The notes under the pieces: model-generated
Seen by the model: the letters and a program-made list of their open reading frames with translations, nothing else
Told to the model about the DNA's origin: nothing
Database searches by the model: none
Program-made: the position numbers and the translations under genes
Shown here: one piece after another, positions 1 through 8,376 of the stretch
Position numbering within the stretch: the stretch's first letter is position 1
How the letters are laid out: the number at the start of each line of letters is the position of its first letter
Assembly (NCBI RefSeq): GCF_002077945.1
Contig: NZ_LVYD01000043.1
Span: 1-64,000, forward strand
Length of the DNA: 64,000 nucleotides
Reading direction: 5' to 3'
Source: Niastella vici
Lineage (GTDB): Bacteria > Bacteroidota > Bacteroidia > Chitinophagales > Chitinophagaceae

Positions 1-635
1 AGGGATTAATCTCTCACTTCCTACTCGATGACCCGGTAACATAAGTTGTCAATTTTGAAGCGCCTTTTCGCAATATAACCTTAGCTCTTTGTTACCTGGA
101 AAAACAAATTCGCAACATTGCCACATAAGTTCGCAAGTTTAGCCGGGAGGTTTGAAAGTTTCCATGCAATGTTTTAAAGTTTCCATCTAATGTTTGAAAC
201 TTTCCATGCGATGTTTTGAACTTTCCAACCAATCTTTTGAAGTTTCCACGCAATGTTTGAAACTTTCCACGCAATCTTTTAAACTTTCCACACAAAGTTT
301 CAAACATATGCGGCATAGTTAGCAACTTTTATCCGGCGCTTTCCAAAAAACGCCCCGGCAGTACCTTTTGCAGTGGAAAATGATCAACTTTGTTCCATTT
401 CCATTTCCGCTTTCTGTCTATATTTCGAAATCATTCCATAAACTTTCTATTCCCGGAAATTTAACATCCAACATTCCAACCTGCTTCATTTTTATAACAA
501 CAGTCATCGTTAAGGCTTCTTACTTTATATCTCCATCGTTGAAATAAATTGAACAATCGTTTGCATGAAGAGATCGCGTTTCTGCAATAGAACTTTTGCT
601 TACTTTTAAAAATTACAGGTTACAACTACACGATT
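1..635. other. Intergenic region with no convincing gene
   Basis: No credible protein is seen before the sigma gene. The stretch is AT-rich. It holds the 21-bp tandem repeat at 151-318 and then unstructured sequence that must include the promoter of the sigma/anti-sigma genes. A minus-strand open frame (325 to 92) exists only because the repeat unit is a multiple of three. Confidence 0.6.
151..318. repeat. 21-bp tandem repeat, seven copies plus a degenerate eighth
   Basis: Seven consecutive 21-bp units start at 151, 172, 193, 214, 235, 256 and 277; a diverged eighth is at 298-318. The shared core is TTT(G/T)(A/G)AA(G/C)TTTCCA followed by a variable A/C/T-rich tail. Each unit carries a near-palindromic GAAA-C-TTTC centre in some copies. 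Because the period is 21, the minus strand reads as a heptad-repeat peptide of the type G-(K/N)-F-(K/Q)-(R/T)-L-x. There are no unique spacers, so it is not a CRISPR. Function unknown; a minisatellite, a protein-binding array and a small repeat peptide are all possible. Confidence 0.85.
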
Positions 636-1229
636 TTGGCTCCACCGTCTGCATATGATGAACGATTGTTACTAACCCGCCTTAAAGAAGGAGACGAACT
701 TGCATTTGAACAGGTTTACCAGCTTTATGCTAAAAAAATACTGGGGAATATCGTTAAACTGGTAAAATCGGAGTCCACAGCCGCCGAACTGTTACAGGAG
801 GTCTTTGTGAAGCTGTGGTTCAGCCGGGAAAAAATTGATGTCGACAGACCGCTCTCTCCCTATCTCTTCAGGATCGCTCAAAACCAGGTCTACGATTTCT
901 TCCGCAAGGCCGCGCGTAAGTTGCAGGTTATTATTGACCTGTCGGCAAACAACAAAGATGGCTATGTGCACATTGAGGAAGACCTCTTTCAGGCCGAAGC
1001 GGTTCGACACTTACAGGAGTTCATAAGTAATTTACCGCCCAAACGGCGTACTATTTTCAAAATGATCAAGCTCGATGGATTATCCTATGCCGAAGTAAGC
1101 CTCCACTTGAATATTTCCGAATCCACCATCAATGACCATATTGTAAAAGCTACCAGGCACATTCAACAACAAATGAATTTGCTGTATCCAGGAGCCATCA
1201 GCGTGGCTATTATACTGCACTTCTCCTAA
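636..1229 (+). CDS. ECF sigma factor, FecI-type (PUL 1)
   Basis: A 197-aa RNA polymerase sigma factor of the extracytoplasmic-function group. Region 2 is at about residues 10-80 (AFEQVYQLYAKKI, then LLQEVFVKLWFSR) and region 4 at about 125-180, with the helix-turn-helix around LSYAEVSLHLNISESTINDH. The C-terminus ends in a hydrophobic tail (GAISVAIILHFS), as in other Bacteroidota ECF factors. The start is taken as TTG because the frame is open only from about 591 and holds no ATG or GTG upstream. The FecR gene follows after about 75 bp and the STN-type SusC after that. In such modules the sigma is held by FecR until the receptor senses its glycan. The family is certain; the start codon is less so. 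Confidence 0.9.
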   Translation: MAPPSAYDERLLLTRLKEGDELAFEQVYQLYAKKILGNIVKLVKSESTAAELLQEVFVKLWFSREKIDVDRPLSPYLFRIAQNQVYDFFRKAARKLQVIIDLSANNKDGYVHIEEDLFQAEAVRHLQEFISNLPPKRRTIFKMIKLDGLSYAEVSLHLNISESTINDHIVKATRHIQQQMNLLYPGAISVAIILHFS

Positions 1230-1304
1230 AAAATCCTTCAAAATTTTTTTTAAGCGTGGGCAGATGGAAGCTGGCGCCCGTGCGTATTATACTAAAGAAC
1301 AACT

Positions 1305-2513
1305 TTGAGCCTATCCAATCCCATCGCCGACCTGTATCAACGATATCTTGCCGATCAATGTACGGCTGCCGAAATAAAGCAATTGCTTGCCTATTTTGAC
1401 GCGGGAGAAAATGAGCCCCTGTTGAAGGAACTCGTATTGCAAACTCTGGAAGCTGATAATACCATTCTCGAAACGAGTGATGCGTTCACCGAAAGTGTGC
1501 TGGTCAATATAAAAACGGCTATCAGGGAAAAAAGCATCCCCATTGCCAAACGAACGATACCCATGTATCAGCGCAACTGGTTCAGGGTGGCTGCCATCGC
1601 CTGTTTAGTTTTACTGGCAACGATAACAGGTTTCCTGCTAACCGGCAGAATGAAAACAGCGGCGTCGGCTGCTGTTTTACCAGAGATCGCAAAAACTGAG
1701 ATCCTTCCCGGAAAAGATGCTGCCAAACTCATCCTCGCCGATGGCTCGGTGATTGTACTCGACAGCGCCGGCAACGGCGCATTAGCCAAACAGGGCGCTG
1801 CAGCCATAACCAAGAAAAACGGAGAGATCTCCTATGGACAAATGACCGCGTCACGTGAAACCATATTCAACAGCCTTGCTACCGACCGCGGTAACCAATA
1901 CCAGTTAAGGCTGGCAGATGGCTCCAAAGTTTGGTTGAATGCCGCTTCTTCAATCCGCTTTCCCACCACTTTTACCGGAAGCGAACGGCGGGTGGAAGTA
2001 AGCGGCGAAGTGTATTTTGAAGTAGCGCATGATGCTGCAAAGCCATTTATCGTGAAGATCAGCTTACCGGGCGGTGCCGATGGAGGAGAAGTGAAGGTAT
2101 TGGGTACTCATTTTAATGTGAATGCTTACAAAGAGGAAGGAGCCATTAAAACCACCTTGCTCGAAGGTTCAGTACAATTTACCAGGAAGAACAAAAAACA
2201 GGTGCTTCAACCAGGTCAACAGGCCATCGCCGATAACACAAAAAACAACATCGGCATCGCTGCCGCCAACATCGAAAAAGAAATGGCCTGGAAGAACGGA
2301 TTATTCTTATTTGATACAGACCACATCGAAAACATTATGCGGCAGATAAGCCGTTGGTATGATATCGACGTGGTGTATGAAGGCGACGTGAGCCGGGAAA
2401 CTTTTTCAGGTGTTTTAAGCCGCAGCAGTAATATCAACCAGGTTCTGAAGATCCTGGAAGCAGGCGGACTGCAATATAAACTGGAGGGCAAAAAGATTAT
2501 CGTCACTAAGTGA
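1305..2513 (+). CDS. FecR-family anti-sigma factor (PUL 1)
   Basis: A 402-aa single-pass inner-membrane regulator. A cytoplasmic N-terminus (about 1-90) would bind the sigma factor. One membrane segment follows at about 92-113 (FRVAAIACLVLLATITGF). The periplasmic FecR domain at about 185-290 contains the typical GNQYQLRLADGSKVWLNAAS and EVYFEVAHDAAKPFIV stretches. A C-terminal DUF4974-like domain (about 330-400) would contact the STN domain of SusC. The chosen start is TTG, giving MSLSNPIADLYQRYL; no better start is visible. It lies between the sigma gene and the STN-type SusC, the standard order for trans-envelope glycan signalling. Confidence 0.92.
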   Translation: MSLSNPIADLYQRYLADQCTAAEIKQLLAYFDAGENEPLLKELVLQTLEADNTILETSDAFTESVLVNIKTAIREKSIPIAKRTIPMYQRNWFRVAAIACLVLLATITGFLLTGRMKTAASAAVLPEIAKTEILPGKDAAKLILADGSVIVLDSAGNGALAKQGAAAITKKNGEISYGQMTASRETIFNSLATDRGNQYQLRLADGSKVWLNAASSIRFPTTFTGSERRVEVSGEVYFEVAHDAAKPFIVKISLPGGADGGEVKVLGTHFNVNAYKEEGAIKTTLLEGSVQFTRKNKKQVLQPGQQAIADNTKNNIGIAAANIEKEMAWKNGLFLFDTDHIENIMRQISRWYDIDVVYEGDVSRETFSGVLSRSSNINQVLKILEAGGLQYKLEGKKIIVTK

Positions 2514-2525
2514 GCCAACTGAAAA

Positions 2526-2549
2526 ACGCCCGGATTAGGGCCCGGGCGT
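2526..2549 (+). terminator. GC-rich hairpin after FecR
   Basis: Arms ACGCCCGG (2526-2533) and CCGGGCGT (2542-2549) pair perfectly over an 8-nt loop, 13 nt after the FecR stop. No T-run follows, so it may be an attenuating or RNA-stabilising hairpin between the regulators and the highly expressed SusC rather than a true terminator. Confidence 0.4.
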
Positions 2550-2646
2550 CTATAGGTTTGGTCAACCATTATACCAACACTCTTCAAGGGTTGATTATTG
2601 TTTAAACCAAAACCAGCTCCGGGGTCAACCGGAACAAAGCAAATGT

Positions 2647-5600
2647 ATGAATTTAAAGACTACTTATTTCCCTTCACTCCGAAGGGAAGGCTGGATCAAA
2701 CTGCTTTTGCGTATGAGAATAACAGCTTTTATTTTATTGGTTGCCTGCATTCAGGTAAGCGCAAAAGTTGCTTCCCAAACAGTTACGCTATCTGAAAAAG
2801 AAGCAACCCTGCAATCGATCTTTAAAAAGATCAACCGTCAAACCGGCTACCAGTTCTTTTACAAAGACAACCTGCTGAACAAAGTGGGTAAAGTGGATAT
2901 TTCTGTACGCAATTTACCCGTAGAAGATGCGCTGAAGATCTGCTTTCAACAATTACCGGTGACGTTCTGTATTGTTGAAAAAACGATCATCATCAGGGAG
3001 AAGGCTGCCATTGAGCAGAATAAAACATCAACTGTGCCACCGCCACCTATAGAAATAAAGGGAGTGGTCATGGATGAAAAGGGGAAGCCGTTGCCGGGCG
3101 TGTCGGTGACTAACCGGGAAAGCCAGCGTGGTACTTCCACCAACAACGCCGGCGAGTTTAAGCTCGATGCTGATCCGGGTGATTTTCTTGAATTCTCTTT
3201 TGTCGGATATAAAAAAGCTACCGCCAGGGTGGGGAATGCCCCAACCATTTCTATTCAGTTGCAACTGGATGTTACCGTTACTGATGAGGTCATTGTGATT
3301 GGATATGGCACCAGGAAGAAGGTGAACCTGACAGGTGCAGTATCTGTTGTAAAAGGCTCCGACATTGAAAACCGGCCTGTGCTCAATGCCACCCAAAGCC
3401 TGCAGGGTATGGTCCCTGGCCTGAACATTACGGTAGGTGCCAATACCCGGCCCGGGCAAAGTTTTAACCTCAATGTACGTGGAGCAGGCAACCTGGCAGG
3501 GGGCGACGGACCCTTTGTGCTGGTTGATGGAATGCCGCAAAGCCTGTCCGACATCAATCCCAGCGATATTGAGTCTATTTCTGTATTGAAAGATGCGGCC
3601 GCTTCGGCCGTGTATGGCGCCAGGGCGCCTTATGGTGTTATTCTTGTAACAACGAAAAAAGGAAAGGCTGAGAAAACCACCATTACCTATTCCAACAACT
3701 TTGGAGTTATAAGGCCTGTTAACTTACCCAAAATGGTAAACGCTTATGATTTTGCGTTGTTCTTTAATGCAGCCACTTTCAATGCACAGGGCAGTAAACA
3801 ATATTCAGACAGTAAGATGGACTTGCTGAAACAGTATGTGGTCAATCCGGAAGGGATGAATATTTTTCCGGAGGCTACCGACAACTATTTATCGAACTGG
3901 GAGAATACAGCGAACGGGGTAGCCAACACCAATTGGTTTAACTTTCATTATAAACCGAATGCAGCCCGCCAGATGCACAATCTTAGCATCAGTGGCGGCA
4001 ATAAGAACGCCCAGTTCTTTATTTCCGGCGGATATTATTCCGAGGATGGCGTTCTCCGGTATGCAGCTATCAAGTATAACCGGTTCAATTTTAATAGCAC
4101 AATCACCTCTCAGCTTACAGACTGGGCCAAACTGAAACTGAACACCAAGATCATCCAGGACAAATACAAGGCGCCTTTCAGTGCCGGTGGTACTTTTGAG
4201 TCGCTGTTCTTTCATAACCTGGCAAGGATGCGTCCCAATATTTCTCCGTACGACCTCAATGGTAATTTCAATGAAATTTCGAGCGTACCTTATTTTCAAT
4301 CAGGCTCCGAAGCAATCAACAAAGGCTTCACCTTATCGGTTTTACCCGGGTTGGAAATTGAACCCATCAAAAACTGGAAGATCATGTTTGATTTGAACAT
4401 GCGCCGCGAAGAAGGGCAAAACTCCAGTTTGTTGTTGCCTGGTACCATCTATGGTATCGATGGCACGCCTAAAATGGTAAACCGTTCAGAATATGACATA
4501 CCGCTATTGGGAAGTTATTCGAGGAACGAAAACAATACCCTATATGTGTCGCCCAATGTCTATTCTTCGTATAAGTTTTTGTTGAATGATGAACATGAAT
4601 TTAATATCATGGTGGGGTTTCAACAGGAGTTAAATGAGTATCGCTCGCTTACTTCTTCTTCACAGGATCTCATCAGCCCTAACCGTCCCGGCATCAATTT
4701 AACCACTGGTACACCAACGACAACGGAAAGCCGCAATCATTGGGCAACGCGCGGTTTTTTTGGCCGGTTAAGTTATAACTACCAGGAAAAATACCTGGTT
4801 GAGGTGAACGGACGTTATGATGGTTCTTCGCGGTTTGCTGCCAACAGCCGTTGGGGCTTCTTCCCCTCCATGTCGGTTGGTTATAATATCGCCAAAGAAA
4901 ACTTTTTCCAGCCACTGAGCCGCATTGTGAATACGCTTAAGGTGCGTGCTTCTTATGGGTTGTTGGGCAACCAGTCTGGTGCAGGTCTTTATTCATACAT
5001 TCAGTCGATGGGGATTGCTGTACCCGGCATAAATGGCACCGGCCCCGCCTGGTTTTTCCAGAATGGCAGAGAAGCGGTGATAAATGCTCCAGCTCCTTTT
5101 AATGCAGGTACCACCTGGGAGAAAGTGTACACAAAGAATCTGGGCCTCGACTTTGAACTACTCAAAAACAGGTTAAGTGGATCTGTGGATGTTTACCAGC
5201 GGGAAACCAAAGATATGCTGGGGCCCACTTTTGACATTGCCGATATGTTTGGCGGTAGCGTGCCGGCCAGTAATAATGCGAACCTCATAACAAAAGGATG
5301 GGAGCTAAGTATCAATTACCGCGGCAATATAGGAAAAGACTGGTCCTGGTCGGTTGGCGGGGTATTGGCTGACAATACCACCCGGGTTACTAAATATGAA
5401 AACCCCACTTTTACCAATCCTGCAGGCACCTGGTATGTGGGCCGCCGGTCAGGCGAGATCTGGGGATACCGTGTAGAAGGATTACTGCAGGATGATCAAA
5501 AAGCCACAGATTACAACACGGCGGTGAACAAAACGTTCCTGAGCGGCCAGCCCTGGAAGCCCGGCGATGTAATGTACATCGATCTTAATAAGGATGGTTT

Positions 5601-6180
5601 TATCAATGATGGAAAAAACCGTCTCGGCGATATGGGCGACAAAACCATTATCGGCAATTCATCTCCACGCTACGCCTATTCATTTAATGGATCACTATCC
5701 TGGAGAGGCATTTCATTATCCTTCCTGTTTCAGGGTATTGGTAAACGTGACTTTGCGCCCGGCATCGGTGATGTGTATTTCTGGGGCTGGGGTGCTTTGG
5801 CACAAGTGACGGTATTTAAAGAACATTTGGACTATTGGACCCCCGATAACCGGGGTGCTTATTATCCGGCTCCTTATTCGGCCCCGGCAGGCGCACAGGG
5901 CGCTTTCAACAGTAAAAATCAACAGGTATCCGATCGATATTTACAACGGGCTTCCTACCTGCGATTGAAAAATGCTACCCTCAGTTATTCGTTGCCGGCC
6001 AAACTGGTGCAAAAAGCCAAACTCAGGAAAGTAAGCCTGTTTGTGTCGGGCGAAAACCTGGTTACCATCACCAAACTGGCTGGCATGTTTGATCCCGAAA
6101 CGCTGAGCGGTGTGCAGGGAACCGGAAAGGTGTATCCTTTAAGCCAGGCGTTTTCCATTGGTGCCAATATTAGTTTATAG
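2647..6180 (+). CDS. susC-like: SusC-type TonB-dependent receptor with STN domain (PUL 1)
   Basis: A 1177-aa outer-membrane importer. Order of parts: signal sequence (to about 43, ending near VSAKVASQ), STN/secretin-TonB short domain (about 47-118), carboxypeptidase-regulatory-like domain (about 135-208), TonB-box-like DEVIVIGYG (about 213-221), plug (about 225-335), then a 22-strand barrel to the C-terminus. The plug holds the usual DIESISVLKDAAASAVYGA pattern. The STN domain together with the FecI/FecR genes just upstream marks it as a transducer that both imports oligosaccharides and signals to FecR. It should pair with the SusD 15 bp downstream. The substrate is not readable from the sequence; the sulfatase in the operon suggests a sulfated glycan. 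Confidence 0.95.
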   Translation: MNLKTTYFPSLRREGWIKLLLRMRITAFILLVACIQVSAKVASQTVTLSEKEATLQSIFKKINRQTGYQFFYKDNLLNKVGKVDISVRNLPVEDALKICFQQLPVTFCIVEKTIIIREKAAIEQNKTSTVPPPPIEIKGVVMDEKGKPLPGVSVTNRESQRGTSTNNAGEFKLDADPGDFLEFSFVGYKKATARVGNAPTISIQLQLDVTVTDEVIVIGYGTRKKVNLTGAVSVVKGSDIENRPVLNATQSLQGMVPGLNITVGANTRPGQSFNLNVRGAGNLAGGDGPFVLVDGMPQSLSDINPSDIESISVLKDAAASAVYGARAPYGVILVTTKKGKAEKTTITYSNNFGVIRPVNLPKMVNAYDFALFFNAATFNAQGSKQYSDSKMDLLKQYVVNPEGMNIFPEATDNYLSNWENTANGVANTNWFNFHYKPNAARQMHNLSISGGNKNAQFFISGGYYSEDGVLRYAAIKYNRFNFNSTITSQLTDWAKLKLNTKIIQDKYKAPFSAGGTFESLFFHNLARMRPNISPYDLNGNFNEISSVPYFQSGSEAINKGFTLSVLPGLEIEPIKNWKIMFDLNMRREEGQNSSLLLPGTIYGIDGTPKMVNRSEYDIPLLGSYSRNENNTLYVSPNVYSSYKFLLNDEHEFNIMVGFQQELNEYRSLTSSSQDLISPNRPGINLTTGTPTTTESRNHWATRGFFGRLSYNYQEKYLVEVNGRYDGSSRFAANSRWGFFPSMSVGYNIAKENFFQPLSRIVNTLKVRASYGLLGNQSGAGLYSYIQSMGIAVPGINGTGPAWFFQNGREAVINAPAPFNAGTTWEKVYTKNLGLDFELLKNRLSGSVDVYQRETKDMLGPTFDIADMFGGSVPASNNANLITKGWELSINYRGNIGKDWSWSVGGVLADNTTRVTKYENPTFTNPAGTWYVGRRSGEIWGYRVEGLLQDDQKATDYNTAVNKTFLSGQPWKPGDVMYIDLNKDGFINDGKNRLGDMGDKTIIGNSSPRYAYSFNGSLSWRGISLSFLFQGIGKRDFAPGIGDVYFWGWGALAQVTVFKEHLDYWTPDNRGAYYPAPYSAPAGAQGAFNSKNQQVSDRYLQRASYLRLKNATLSYSLPAKLVQKAKLRKVSLFVSGENLVTITKLAGMFDPETLSGVQGTGKVYPLSQAFSIGANISL

Positions 6181-6195
6181 TAAATCAGAAATAAA

Positions 6196-7974
6196 ATGCT
6201 ACACATCAATCATAAAAGAATTATTCCCATCGCACTGGCAGCTTTAGTACTAACAAGCTGTAAAAAGAATTTTCTTGACAGGCAGCCGCTCGATACGTTG
6301 AGCACTGATAATTCACTGGCCAGTACCAACGAGCTGCGATTATTTGTGAACCAATTTTATATTGGAAGTTTCCCTGCGCAGCCAACCGGCATTGGAGGCG
6401 CCGGCATTGCTTTCAATGATGCGGGTACCGATAATATGACATTTTCGGCAGTGAATACCCGAATGAATGGAGCGCTTGCCCTTAGTACGGCCGGTACCTT
6501 GTCGGGGTATAGCACCATCAGGAGTATCAACTACTTCCTTGAAAATTATCAGCATGCTACCGGCGATGTTAACCTGATCAATAACTATCTGGGGGAAGCG
6601 AAGTTTTTCAGAGCCATTACTTATTTCAATATGGTCCGGAATTACGGCGACCTCGTTTGGGTAAACAAAGTGCTTCCGGCTGATACCCTTTTCATGCAGG
6701 TTCCCAGGGCGCCCCGAACAGTCATCATTGATTCTGTGTTGGCCGATCTTGATGCTGCCATCGCCCTCCTGCCTGAAAGAGCCAGCAGTGCCACCATGCG
6801 ATTGCATAAAGATGCGGCGCTCGCCTATAAATCGCGTATTGCTTTATTCGAAGCTACCTGGCAAAAATACCATAAGGCGAAAAACGATCCATTCTATACC
6901 AAAGACATTACCGATGCAGCCATCAAACGCTATTTTGAGCAGGCAAGAGATGCGGCCTTGCAGGTCATTAACAGCAATCGTTGGCGCGTGTATACAACCG
7001 GCAAGCCGCTTGAAGATTATACGAATCTATTCATTACGCTGGATCTTTCCAGTAATTCTGAAGTGATGCTGTGGCGTCGCTACAGCGTCAAAGATAATAT
7101 CGGACACAGTATCAGTAAATATACTTCCACTGCAGGCGCCGATCTTGGTATTAACCAGTCCCTTGTCGACGATTACCTCACCATCGATGGCCGCCCGTTT
7201 ACCGGCGCTGAAAAAGATAATGCACAAATTGTTTACGCCAATGAACTGAAGCCCGACACGAGAGACCCCCGGCTTGCTCAAACAGTAGCACTCCCGGGAA
7301 GGCCCATACGTCCTGGCGGAGTTGTACCCGCTTACCCGCCCATTAACCAAACAGGATTTAACCGCAGTACCACAGGGTACCCGCTGTATAAATTTTTGGA
7401 GTATAATGACCCCAGGGCAGTGGCCGATGACTTTAACAGTCAATGCCCGGCTATCGCTGTACGGTATGCAGAAGTGCTGTTAAATTATGCAGAAGCCATG
7501 GCCGAGTTGGGAGGAAATGCCACCCAGATCGCCGATGTGTTGAAACCATTGCGCGACAGGGTGGGGATGCCTGCTGTTGATTTTGCCAGGGAATACAATA
7601 CTGATGCTGCTTACCCCTTTAAAGATCTGGATCCGGTATTGCAGGCAGTGCGGCGGGAAAGAAGGATCGAGCTTGCCGCTGAAGGATTCAGGCTTGATGA
7701 CATTATGAGGTGGGCCGTTGCAGATCTTTTGATAAAGGGTAAGCGTCCTGTGGGGGCGCTGTTTACCGGCAGTGATATGAAGGCAAACTACCCCGCATCG
7801 TATCAACCACTGCTAACAGGCAGTGCCGGTGACGCACGTCGCTATCTTGATCCATTAAGAACCGTACTTCCCAACGGATACGGTTTTGTATTAAACAGGG
7901 ATTACCTGTTGCCCCTTCAACAGCGAATGCTGCAACTGACAGGTTATAAATGGGTGCAGAACCCCAATTGGTAA
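6196..7974 (+). CDS. susD-like: SusD/RagB-family glycan-binding lipoprotein (PUL 1)
   Basis: A 592-aa outer-membrane lipoprotein that would form the lid of the SusC transporter. The signal peptide ends in a lipobox with the lipidated Cys at about residue 22 (LVLTSCKKNF). The N-terminal half carries TPR-like helices (GEAKFFRAITYFNMVRNYGD), and the C-terminal SusD region includes VRRERRIELAAEGFRLDDIM. It starts 15 bp after SusC and precedes the BACON lipoprotein, consistent with one operon. Confidence 0.95.
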   Translation: MLHINHKRIIPIALAALVLTSCKKNFLDRQPLDTLSTDNSLASTNELRLFVNQFYIGSFPAQPTGIGGAGIAFNDAGTDNMTFSAVNTRMNGALALSTAGTLSGYSTIRSINYFLENYQHATGDVNLINNYLGEAKFFRAITYFNMVRNYGDLVWVNKVLPADTLFMQVPRAPRTVIIDSVLADLDAAIALLPERASSATMRLHKDAALAYKSRIALFEATWQKYHKAKNDPFYTKDITDAAIKRYFEQARDAALQVINSNRWRVYTTGKPLEDYTNLFITLDLSSNSEVMLWRRYSVKDNIGHSISKYTSTAGADLGINQSLVDDYLTIDGRPFTGAEKDNAQIVYANELKPDTRDPRLAQTVALPGRPIRPGGVVPAYPPINQTGFNRSTTGYPLYKFLEYNDPRAVADDFNSQCPAIAVRYAEVLLNYAEAMAELGGNATQIADVLKPLRDRVGMPAVDFAREYNTDAAYPFKDLDPVLQAVRRERRIELAAEGFRLDDIMRWAVADLLIKGKRPVGALFTGSDMKANYPASYQPLLTGSAGDARRYLDPLRTVLPNGYGFVLNRDYLLPLQQRMLQLTGYKWVQNPNW

Positions 7975-8001
7975 TCATTCACCTTCCTTAAACAAAAAAA
8001 C

Positions 8002-8376
8002 ATGCAAAAGCTTACTATAGTCGTGTACATGATGTGCTCTCTCACGAGCCTGTTGCCGGTTGTCTCGTGTTCAAAACAACAGTTGCCAGTGCCTCCACAG
8101 CCATCGCCCTTCTCTGCCGCTTTAATAAAATATACAGAATTCCCGGCTGCCGGGGCAAAGGATACCATTGTTATCAATGGCGGCACCAATGGCTGGTGGG
8201 TTACACTGCCTTCCAGTAATTGGATGGTGGTTTCTAAGCTATTTGGTTCCGGCGATTTCAAATTACCGGTGGAGGTGAAGGCAAACAATACAGGCGTTAC
8301 CCGTGAAATAGACATTTCTTTGTGGCCTACATTCTCACAAGCAGCCGTTGTCATTAAAGTGAAACAAACAAAGTGA
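8002..8376 (+). CDS. Small BACON-domain lipoprotein
   Basis: A 124-aa lipoprotein with the lipidated Cys near residue 23 (LLPVVSCSKQ). The remainder fits one BACON domain (a Bacteroidota Ig-like, carbohydrate- or mucin-associated fold): an opening FPAAGAKDTIVINGG, a central WWVTLPSSNWMVVS, then GSGDFKLPVEVKANNTG and a closing beta-strand rich in V/I. Being so short it probably acts as an accessory surface glycan-binding protein or spacer. It sits between SusD and the sulfatase, and its TGA stop overlaps the sulfatase GTG by 4 bp (GTGA at 8373-8376), suggesting translational coupling. The BACON assignment is by pattern. Confidence 0.72.
   Translation: MQKLTIVVYMMCSLTSLLPVVSCSKQQLPVPPQPSPFSAALIKYTEFPAAGAKDTIVINGGTNGWWVTLPSSNWMVVSKLFGSGDFKLPVEVKANNTGVTREIDISLWPTFSQAAVVIKVKQTK

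Noticed and set aside
151-318. CRISPR-like array
   Set aside because: Units are directly adjacent with no spacers, are imperfect, and no cas genes occur in the window.
92-325. 77-aa minus-strand open frame with heptad repeats
   Set aside because: It consists of the 21-bp tandem array; openness follows from the period. No start signal or conservation evidence, so reported as a repeat and not as a gene.
3028-3540. 170-aa antisense frame inside the PUL 1 SusC
   Set aside because: Antisense shadow; composition follows the SusC codon pattern.
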